A DNA stretch of 49,494 nucleotides from contig DUEP01000046.1 in assembly GCA_011176535.1 (NCBI GenBank), positions 1-49,494 on the forward strand. The letters run 5' to 3'. This stretch comes from Anaerolineae bacterium. GTDB taxonomy: Bacteria; Chloroflexota; Anaerolineae; Anaerolineales; DRMV01. Below the pieces are notes generated by a model. That model ran no database searches, had not been told where the DNA came from, and saw only the letters and a list, made by a program, of their open reading frames with translations. Positions 44,601-49,494 of the stretch are shown in pieces; positions within the stretch are counted from its first letter, which is position 1; each line of letters begins with the position of its first letter. Position numbers and translations under genes: made by a program.

Positions 44601-45602
44601 GAGCGCCTGTTGGGGATTGCCGCCGAGCGCATTTTGGGCCAACCCCTGGAGCGGTTTTCCGGTCTCTTTGGTGCCGCGGCCGGGGAATGGCTTTCCAAGG
44701 TGAAGCAGTGGTCCGAGAACCCTGGCCTTTATCAGAGTGGCGAGGTTTACGAGCAGCGTCTGGATCTGGAAGACGGGCGGGTGCTCTCGGTGCGCCTGAC
44801 GCCGGTGTTGACCAGCCGGGAGTTTCTGGGGACGGTCTCGGTGTTTCGGGATATCACCCATCAGGTTGAAGTGGATCGGCTCAAGTCGGAGTTTGTGGCC
44901 ACGGTGAGCCACGAGTTGCGCACGCCCATGACGGCCATCAAGGGATATGTGGAGTTGCTCCTCAAAGGGGTGGCCGGGCCTTTGAACGAGCAGCAGTTGC
45001 GCTTCCTGGAAATCGTCCATACGAACACGGAGCGGCTGAGCAGCCTGGTGAGCGACCTGCTGGATATCTCCCGCATCGAGGCGGGGAAGATCACCTTCGT
45101 GCCCGAGGAGGTGGACCTGGCGGAACTGGTTTCTGAAGTGCTCACCGAAGCCCGACGCCTGGCTGAGGAGGATGGCCGCGCCGTGACCTTTGTCGCCGAG
45201 TTGCCCCCGGACCTGCCGCCGGTCTGGGCCGACCGGGAGCGCCTCTATCAGATTCTGGCCAATCTGGTGGACAACGGCTACCGGTACACGCCGGATGGGG
45301 GACGGGTGCTCGTCCGGGCCCGGCGACAGGGTGAAGAGGTCCAGGTTGATGTGGTGGACAACGGTATCGGTATTCCCCCCGATGAGCAGGAGCGGGTGTT
45401 CGAACGGTTTTACCGGGGTGAGCATCCGTTGGTCATGGCCAGCGCCGGGACGGGGCTAGGCCTGTCCATCGTGCGCACCCTGGTCGAGATGCACGGCGGC
45501 CAGATCTGGGTGGAGAGCGACGGTATCCCCGGAAAAGGAAGCACCTTCTCGTTCACTCTGCCGGTGGCCGAAGGGGGGCGTTTGCCAGCAGAAGGAGGCT
45601 AA
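38673..45602 (+). CDS. Giant hybrid-free histidine kinase with about ten GAF domains
   Basis: This 2309-residue protein has one N-terminal membrane helix (about 5-35) and a PAS-like domain (70-150). By eye ten GAF-type domains follow at roughly 166-330, 345-505, 515-680, 690-845, 850-1010, 1065-1220, 1228-1395, 1405-1570, 1580-1740 and 1765-1930. Then come a PAS (1945-2065), HisKA with the phosphorylated H2080 (VSHELRTP), and HATPase_c with N box NLVDNGYRYTPDGG, G1 DNGIGIP and GTGLGLS. Coiled linkers join the GAFs. It has no C-terminal receiver; the next gene supplies one. Individual ligands are not readable from sequence. Confidence 0.92.
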   Translation: MGGMVPAVVGLWVTVLGVGLSLVALGLVALVGAGLRTGGVRLPRFPLAEPLDREGGSPSGEAAAGVLLLRPGGQVVYASTQARTWFGLQPGEPPHLENLARRVRPVEEFLRLCAVPGQGEVTLARRMFTVISFPLPTVEGAAMALLLRPVSWMPGASSEASDGEAVLERLTTLSRALTDTLGVEETLQAIFQVVDRLLPTDYIEITLWDEETQTLRPYRFVGLAGMEHHLERPQERYPRGEGLTGYLMTHREPLLIPDIRHAEHPALAVSTHRLPAGARAYLGVPLLVGDTVLGTLELAADEAGAFDVGSLRLMQWVAEQAAAALHRALAYTKVQAQVEQLQAQVTVLRSVAALHDAEAFVRHLVEGMHTLTGARLVGLLLYREGSRVLEAQWPFLGVPRAFVDSYRAPLPDDPAVWAPLEKPFWTPNAVEDAWFQRVGLADLARGAGIHDTLVLPLRTEERFLGVLQLSNRADRPFGSEDLALAEAMARQIASVLENFVLLQAQRERAYRAEALRRIANLVASEATLDETFRFVLQELSRLLKASWAAVFLLDESRGVLEVHRPSVVGVAPEVVTRLGQLSVQDPSFAYTVTRTRRPFLSRDIQGDPRIAAWYRPLVEALPEVRSVLVVPLSVRDRGVGELLLGSPYPGAFQRSDVQLVASVAGQLALAIEQERLLHQSDHALAARAEQMQALLRLSRELTLAPSLERLLEHLRREVVHLTAADCATLRLLTPEGEVAEQHQLLCAPEQDAGLSPRERQALEQGEALVFAALTEEEQPHPGVRSALVVPLVYRHRPIGVLDLHAHTVQAFDEEQIRFAQGVGLQAALAVGLHREREAQVRQMAQWQQRLAAIGLIREFLASHPVSESPEALLLELTGLVMQGVGASGWALYAYDETSGMLLPLGSSEPWEVRPEPLVWDRLAAHLEPVGAEGIYRLPPSFRAEVPWLEDTSQEQTAAGWVMPIRSAEKALLGVVMVRPPDETAETLDAVGASLSMTAPVWGLLFQWAQVHRAHQDATRGLEEALRQTETALQAAEAGVRRWLHKDLEQMVDTNALARSKERLEVALAIATIVNRQPDRQAVFDALGHELLERLAMEVVVVVEQVGGQLRLRQVYGTVPEGIRLESLLGQRNPIPEALRMQQAILIGDLQHEATPWQDAPLLRRLQARAVLTLPIGIEEQPMAVALAVSGNSLPPFSNEDVQAFTLLGRQVGIALQNLRLLNEVTRRLEEVDLLLGFSRQLGELDLERLLNNLLESALAVIHRAHAGFVALWDEQHRVLRLQAAQGYGSPEALVGVALPVEGLLGEAFRTGQVQRIDEVDFVRTYPFDQEALLRYQQATLNRLPVSALMIPIASGEQVLGVVVVENFNTLAAFQESDENLLLALARQTGLMLENARLLEDAQTRAGQLQALTNVAAIITSTLQTEEVVASLLPQLATALPYDAATVWMREAEDVFVVQNARGFPDEEERRGVRVALKDSALLQVIVTTEEPLLVSDTHEDTRFPWPEAYPYRSWLGLPLISQGEVMGVIVLEKAEPRFFTAERVEIARTFAAQAAAALQNARLYEESLHRAQELHERTARLELVYSFTAELGVTLNPEHILSLTLRRLREALPLERVGVVVEDREGQLTLVMEEPASGPVPRLLPALELVEQMAESKGVVLSLDPLHDERLAPWREELTRGGSARAVVLFPLVTREILHGVVVVQVKAQAALSPAELDLGRTLTQQAAVAYQNARLYEEMRRLTQELERRVAERTRELTQEHRRAQILLRIITELASSLDLDQVLNRTLDLMNETLGAEQSTILLHRPDERYFYLRAARGYTDSPPPGGRPTALSVEQSLAGWVLRHREPVLVPDLHDDPRWKPGPEGLPPHRAAIVVPLQVGEDVLGAFCLFHRQPGYFSLDHLDLAMAAGRQVAVAINNAELFNLIRDQSERLGQEVRRREVEASRARAILESVADGIVVTDARGKVTLFNPSAERLLGIAAERILGQPLERFSGLFGAAAGEWLSKVKQWSENPGLYQSGEVYEQRLDLEDGRVLSVRLTPVLTSREFLGTVSVFRDITHQVEVDRLKSEFVATVSHELRTPMTAIKGYVELLLKGVAGPLNEQQLRFLEIVHTNTERLSSLVSDLLDISRIEAGKITFVPEEVDLAELVSEVLTEARRLAEEDGRAVTFVAELPPDLPPVWADRERLYQILANLVDNGYRYTPDGGRVLVRARRQGEEVQVDVVDNGIGIPPDEQERVFERFYRGEHPLVMASAGTGLGLSIVRTLVEMHGGQIWVESDGIPGKGSTFSFTLPVAEGGRLPAEGG

Positions 45603-45603
45603 C

Positions 45604-45981
45604 ATGGCGAAAATCGTGATCGCTGAGGACGAACGCGACATCCGCGAGTTGGTGACCTTTACCCTGCAGTTTGCCGGGCATCAGGTGGTGGCCACCAGCA
45701 ACGGCGAGGAGGCCGTCGAGGCGGTGCTGCGGGAACGCCCCGATTTGGTCATCATGGATGTGCGCATGCCGCGCATGACGGGCTACGAAGCCAGCCGCCG
45801 CCTCAAGACCATGCCGGAAACCAAAGATATTCCGGTGGTTTTCCTCTCGGCCAAAGGTCAGGAAGCCGAAGTGCGAGAGGGCTACGAGGCAGGGGCGGTG
45901 GCGTACATCCTCAAGCCGTTCTCGCCCGACGAATTGATCCAACAGGTGGCCGAGATTCTGGGCCAGTTGGGCAAAACATAG
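45604..45981 (+). CDS. CheY-like single-domain response regulator
   Basis: This 125-residue receiver has the acidic pocket ED (8-9), phospho-acceptor D52 (VIMDVRMP), S in FLSAK and K in LKPFSPDEL. It has no output domain, so it acts by protein binding. It starts 1 bp after the kinase stop, with AAGGAGG inside the kinase 3' end, and is the most likely partner of the kinase. Cognate pairing is inferred from adjacency. Confidence 0.93.
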   Translation: MAKIVIAEDERDIRELVTFTLQFAGHQVVATSNGEEAVEAVLRERPDLVIMDVRMPRMTGYEASRRLKTMPETKDIPVVFLSAKGQEAEVREGYEAGAVAYILKPFSPDELIQQVAEILGQLGKT

Positions 45982-45982
45982 C

Positions 45983-46771
45983 ATGAGCGCTATTCTGATC
46001 GAAGACGGTGTGGTGCATTATGAGGTGTTGGGCCGGGGCCGGCCGGTGCTGCTGTTGCACGGCTGGGTGGGCTCGTGGCGGTATTGGATCCCCTCGATGC
46101 AACATGCGGCCATGCGGTTCCGGGCGTATGCCCTGGATTTTTGGGGCTTCGGTGACACCGACCACCTGTCCGAGCGCTACACCGTCAACGCGCAGGTCAC
46201 CCTGGTGGCCCAATTCCTGGACAAACTGGGTATCGGGCGCATCGCCCTGGTGGGGCATGGTTTGGGCGCGCTGGTGGGCATGTTTTTCGCCCGGCGATGG
46301 CCGGAGCGGGTCGAGCGCCTGATGGCCATCGGCCTGCCGGAATCCTACGAGGCCATCTCCGCGCGCCTGCAGCGCGAGGACCTGAAAACGCTGTCCGACT
46401 GGCTGCTGACCCCCACTCCCAGCACCGAAGCCGCCCGAATGGAGGCCCCCAAAGCCGACCCTCAGGCCATCGTGGCCTCTTTAAAAGCCCTGCGCACCAT
46501 GGATGTGGCCGGAGCCTTCGCCAATTTGCAGGTGCCCACCCTGCTGGTTTACGGCTTGAAGGACCCCCTCATTCGTTTGCCTGAGCGCCTCTCGCCGGAG
46601 CAGTTGCCCGAGCATGTGCATGTGATTCCCTTTGAGGCTTCGGGCCATTTCCCCATGCTGGACGAGGGAAGCAAGTTTCATCGCCTGTTGTTCGACTTCC
46701 TCACCCTGGCCCCTGGGGAAAGTCCCCGCAAATTGCAACTCAAAGAAGAATGGAAACGCCGCGTTCGTTGA
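45983..46771 (+). CDS. Alpha/beta-hydrolase paralogue with the nucleophile lost
   Basis: This 262-residue protein aligns from residue 1 with the hydrolase at 34003 (shared VHYEV.GRGRPV.LLHGW.GSW and YALDFWGFG). Its elbow reads GHGLGA: Gly at position 93 where the relative has the catalytic Ser. The acid (YGLKDPL) and histidine (SGHFPMLD) are kept. I checked the codon (GGT at 46258-46260), so the change is in the DNA as given. It is unlikely to be an esterase by the normal mechanism. A ligand-binding or scaffold role for the two-component system is possible. Confidence 0.85.
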   Translation: MSAILIEDGVVHYEVLGRGRPVLLLHGWVGSWRYWIPSMQHAAMRFRAYALDFWGFGDTDHLSERYTVNAQVTLVAQFLDKLGIGRIALVGHGLGALVGMFFARRWPERVERLMAIGLPESYEAISARLQREDLKTLSDWLLTPTPSTEAARMEAPKADPQAIVASLKALRTMDVAGAFANLQVPTLLVYGLKDPLIRLPERLSPEQLPEHVHVIPFEASGHFPMLDEGSKFHRLLFDFLTLAPGESPRKLQLKEEWKRRVR

Positions 46772-47691
46772 GATGGGTCGGATGGGCGGGCCTTTTGTTC
46801 CTGGCCGCTTGCGGGATGCAGGTGGCCGAGCCTGTTTTACCCCCGGCCCCTACCCCCGCCGCCGAGCCTTACCCCTCGGTCACCCCATGGTTTGCGCCTC
46901 TGCTTCCCCTGGCGCCATCTCCCACACCCAGCCCCACGCCGCTCACCTGCTGGACCGCGGGGGGACGCATCGAGAAGCATCGTCTGAATCCCCCGGAGGA
47001 TGTCTGGTCGTTGGATTTTCGGGTGTATCTGCCCCCCTGTTACGACGCCCAACCCGAACGGGCCTACCCCGTCCTTTACCTGATCCACGGGCAGAACTTC
47101 ACCGACGAGCAATGGGACCGCCTGGGCGTGGACGAGACGCTGGATCGGCTCATCCCCACGGGGCAACTGCCCCCGTTTCTGGTGGTCATGCCCCGGGATC
47201 AGGGATGGGATCAGCCCGAAGAGGATGGCTTCGACGAGGCCTTTCTGCACACTCTGATGGCGTGGGTCGAGAGCCACTATCGCACCTTGCCCCAGCGGAA
47301 GTACCGCGCCATCGGTGGGCTTTCGCGGGGGGCGGCCTGGGCCTTGCACATCGGCCTGACCCATTGGGCGTTGTTCGGCGCCATCGGCGGCCATAGCCCG
47401 CCCGTGTTCTGGCGCGACGGCCCGTATGTGGCCGCCTGGCTGGATGCCATTCCGCAGGGCCAGTGGCCGCGCATCTGGCTGGATGTGGGTGACATGGACC
47501 GACAGGAAATCCTCGAATCGGCCCGTTGGTTGGAATCGCTGCTCACGGCCCGGGGCATCCCCCACGAGTGGCACCTTTACACCGGGCGTCACGATGAGGC
47601 GTACTGGTCGGCCCGTGTGGAGGAGTACCTTTTGTGGTATGCTGCTCCCTGGCAGGAGGGATCCCTTCCCGAGGGCGCGATGACGCCGTAG
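46750..47691 (+). CDS. Secreted lipoprotein esterase, enterochelin/feruloyl-esterase-like
   Basis: This 313-residue protein has a signal peptide with lipobox LAAC (C21), a Pro/Thr-rich spacer (25-60), then an esterase D-type hydrolase: YPVLYLIHGQNFTDEQW, the nucleophile GGLSRGAA with S192, an acid in WLDVGDMD and a histidine in YTGRHDEAYW. It is expected to hydrolyse esters outside the membrane. Its start overlaps the preceding gene by 22 bases. The cell-surface location links it to the FW lipoprotein that follows. Confidence 0.85.
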   Translation: METPRSLRWVGWAGLLFLAACGMQVAEPVLPPAPTPAAEPYPSVTPWFAPLLPLAPSPTPSPTPLTCWTAGGRIEKHRLNPPEDVWSLDFRVYLPPCYDAQPERAYPVLYLIHGQNFTDEQWDRLGVDETLDRLIPTGQLPPFLVVMPRDQGWDQPEEDGFDEAFLHTLMAWVESHYRTLPQRKYRAIGGLSRGAAWALHIGLTHWALFGAIGGHSPPVFWRDGPYVAAWLDAIPQGQWPRIWLDVGDMDRQEILESARWLESLLTARGIPHEWHLYTGRHDEAYWSARVEEYLLWYAAPWQEGSLPEGAMTP

Positions 47692-47704
47692 GAAAGGTGT
47701 ACCG

Positions 47705-48364
47705 ATGAGGCAAAGGATGTTCGTGCTGAGCGGGCTTTTCGCCCTGGTGGGGATGGCGGCGTGTGCGGTTTTCAACCCCGCGGCCACGCCTACCCCGGCG
47801 CTGGAGGCGGTCTATACCGCGGCGGCGCAAACGGTGGTGGCGGTGTTGACCCAAAGCGCGCCGGTCGCCACCTTCACACCGCCCGTCACGCCCACGCCTC
47901 TGCTGGCTAGGACGCCTTCGGCCGCCCCCACGGGAGCGCAAACCGCGACGCCCGCCTCCGAAACGGGAGAGGCCACCCTAAGCCCCACCCCGGCGCCGTG
48001 CCTTCAGGCGGCCTTCGTGCGGGATGTTACCCTGCCCGATGGCACGGTGGTGCAGCCCGGCGGGAAGTTGACCAAAACCTGGCGCCTGCGCAACATCGGT
48101 TCCTGTGCCTGGACGCCGGATTTCCACCTGATTTTCGTCCAGGGCGCTCTGATGAACGCGCCTCTGGAAGTGCCCCTCGGCGTGGTGGTGTTCCCCGGCG
48201 AGGAGGCGGACCTGTCGGTGCCCCTGGTCGCTCCCACCACGCCCGGCACTTACCGCGGGTACTGGCGCTTGCGCAGCGCCGGTGGTGAGGTTTTCGGTGT
48301 GGGGCCGGGGCAACAGCCCTTTTGGGTCGAAATCCGGGTGGTCGCCCCCTCGGCCACACCTTGA
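47705..48364 (+). CDS. Second FW (NBR1-type) domain lipoprotein
   Basis: This 219-residue protein has lipobox GMAAC (C20), a Thr/Pro/Ala linker to about residue 98, and an FW domain to the end (FVRDVTLPDGTVVQPGGKLT, then KTWRLRNIGSCAW and YRGYWRLRSAGGEVFGV). It is shorter than the one at 24194, which has an extra beta-rich C-terminal domain. A surface-binding or structural role is plausible but unproven. It is 13 bp after the esterase, and queG begins 11 bp later. Confidence 0.8.
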   Translation: MRQRMFVLSGLFALVGMAACAVFNPAATPTPALEAVYTAAAQTVVAVLTQSAPVATFTPPVTPTPLLARTPSAAPTGAQTATPASETGEATLSPTPAPCLQAAFVRDVTLPDGTVVQPGGKLTKTWRLRNIGSCAWTPDFHLIFVQGALMNAPLEVPLGVVVFPGEEADLSVPLVAPTTPGTYRGYWRLRSAGGEVFGVGPGQQPFWVEIRVVAPSATP

Positions 48365-48375
48365 GGAAGGGGGCC

Positions 48376-49494
48376 ATGACGCTCGCGGTGCTCACGCAGC
48401 GCATCAAGGCCCAGGCCCACCGCCTGGGGTTCGATTTGGTCGGCGTCACGGACTGCGCTCCTCCGGCCTCCTACCCACACTATGAAGCGTGGCTGGCGGC
48501 TGGCTACCACGCCGGCATGGCCTACATGGCCCGGCAGCGGAACCGGGAGCGCCGGGCGGACCCGCGGCGTATTTTGCCCGAATGCCAGAGCATCGTGGTG
48601 CTGGCCGTGCGCTATTTTGCCCCTCCGCCTCTCCCCGCAGCCTGGGGCAGGCGCACTTCTGCGGGCGGTTCTCCCTCGTCGGGCGCGGCGCCCCCCGGCG
48701 AGATCCGGAAGAAAGACAATCCCACGGCATCCCTCACCGGCCGGGTGGCGGCTTATGCCTGGGGAGCGGATTATCACGATGTGCTGGTGGAGCGCCTGCA
48801 GGCCCTGGTCGCCTTCATCGAGGAGCAGGTCGGGTATCCCGTCCCTCACCGCCTGTACACGGATACCGGCCCGGTTTTGGAGCGAGATCTGGCGCAACGG
48901 GCCGGTTTGGGCTGGATCGGCAAGAACGCCATGCTCATCCACCCCCGTTTGGGATCGTATCTGCTCCTGGCCGAGATCCTGCTGGGGTTGCCGCTGGAAG
49001 CGGATGCGCCCTTCCCGACGGACCATTGCGGCTCCTGTACCCGGTGTGTGGAGGCCTGTCCTACGCAGGCCATTCGACCAGGGCGCACGGTGGATGCCAA
49101 CCGCTGCCTTTCGTACCTGACCATCGAACATCGTGGGCCCATCCCCGAGACGCTGCGTCCCGGCATGGGCGATTGGGTGTTTGGCTGTGATGTGTGCCAG
49201 CAGGTGTGCCCGTGGAACCGGCGGGCCCCCCAGGCAGGCGACGCGGCTTTTGCCCCGCGCCCCGATGTGCCCTGGCCCGATTTGCTGGCCGACCTGCAGC
49301 TGACGCCCGAGGCGTTCAGCCGCAAGTTTCGCGGCAGCCCGGTCAAGCGGGCCAAGCGGCGGGGCTACCTGCGGAACATCGCCGTGGCCTTGGGCAACCT
49401 GGCCGATCCTGAGGCCGTGCCCGCCCTGCGGCAGGCTCTGCAGGACCCCGAGCCCTTGGTGCGCGGCCACGCCGCCTGGGCCCTGGGCCGCATC
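48376..49494 (+). CDS. queG: Epoxyqueuosine reductase, C-terminus beyond the window
   Basis: The open frame from ATG 48376 runs 373 codons to the window end without a stop. It matches QueG, which makes the last step of queuosine at the tRNA wobble position by reducing epoxyqueuosine with cobalamin. The [4Fe-4S] cysteines are C218/C221/C224/C228 and C271/C274/C278 (CxxCxxxC, CDVCQQVC), and the early WLAAGYHAGMAYM is typical. An unusual Pro/Ala/Gly-rich insertion of about 39 residues lies at 83-121, before GRVAAYAWG. The end LGRI looks like the start of HEAT-type repeats seen in longer QueG. Confidence 0.92.
   Translation, partial: MTLAVLTQRIKAQAHRLGFDLVGVTDCAPPASYPHYEAWLAAGYHAGMAYMARQRNRERRADPRRILPECQSIVVLAVRYFAPPPLPAAWGRRTSAGGSPSSGAAPPGEIRKKDNPTASLTGRVAAYAWGADYHDVLVERLQALVAFIEEQVGYPVPHRLYTDTGPVLERDLAQRAGLGWIGKNAMLIHPRLGSYLLLAEILLGLPLEADAPFPTDHCGSCTRCVEACPTQAIRPGRTVDANRCLSYLTIEHRGPIPETLRPGMGDWVFGCDVCQQVCPWNRRAPQAGDAAFAPRPDVPWPDLLADLQLTPEAFSRKFRGSPVKRAKRRGYLRNIAVALGNLADPEAVPALRQALQDPEPLVRGHAAWALGRI

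Overview
The window is 49.5 kb of GC-rich bacterial chromosome, densely coded on both strands. It carries no rRNA, tRNA, transposase, integrase or CRISPR array that I can see. Gene content points to an anaerobic or facultative member of the Chloroflexota, most likely class Anaerolineae; this is an inference from gene families and was not checked by a search. The pointers are lipoproteins with an NBR1-type (FW) Ig-like domain, an oxygen-sensitive tungsten-type aldehyde:ferredoxin oxidoreductase, a Firmicutes-like rpe-rpmB-asp23-fakA-recG-coaD neighbourhood, a DUF4388 protein paired with an MglA-like GTPase, and a histidine kinase with many GAF domains.

Layout. 1-962 (minus): tRNA m1A58 methyltransferase and the first codons of an overlapping partner. 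1112-6078 (plus): an autoregulated-looking TetR / ABC-2 permease / HlyD / ABC / ABC exporter operon that resembles E. coli YbhFGSR with YbhF split in two. 6079-6597: gene-free, filled with hairpins and a long inverted repeat, ending in a good promoter for two conserved hypothetical genes (6598-7767). 7775-13176 (minus): guaA, a membrane protein, a DUF6391-like protein, holA and a geranylgeranyl-reductase-type flavoprotein that carries a one-base frameshift. 13314-22978 (mainly plus): Ser/Thr kinase, rpe, rpmB (minus), asp23, fakA, two DegV/FakB-type proteins (one degenerate), recG, coaD and a coiled-coil protein, in an order that echoes the Bacillus prkC-rpe-rpmB-yloU-yloV-recG region. 23055-26812: RNase Z (minus), FW-domain lipoprotein (plus), TPR protein (minus). 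26884-32424 (plus): acyl-CoA dehydrogenase, EtfB, EtfA and an AOR-family enzyme, a fermentative or fatty/amino-acid oxidation module. 32603-49494 (plus): a tightly packed run of 13 genes with gaps of at most 32 bp and several overlaps. It begins with DUF4388, an MglA-like GTPase, an alpha/beta hydrolase, a small unknown, a beta-helix protein and a protein resembling cyanobacterial acyl-ACP reductase. It continues with a REC protein carrying a dead GGDEF, a 2309-residue kinase with about ten GAF domains, a CheY-like receiver, a catalytically dead hydrolase paralogue, a lipoprotein esterase, a second FW lipoprotein and queG (cut by the window end).

The most unusual material is this last run, which couples a fatty aldehyde-type reductase and two hydrolase-fold paralogues to a large sensory system. 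Promoters across the window share an extended -10 of the form TGGTANAAT. In three cases the -10 lies only 7-9 bp before the start codon, which suggests leaderless mRNAs. Five intrinsic-terminator-like hairpins mark transcription unit ends.
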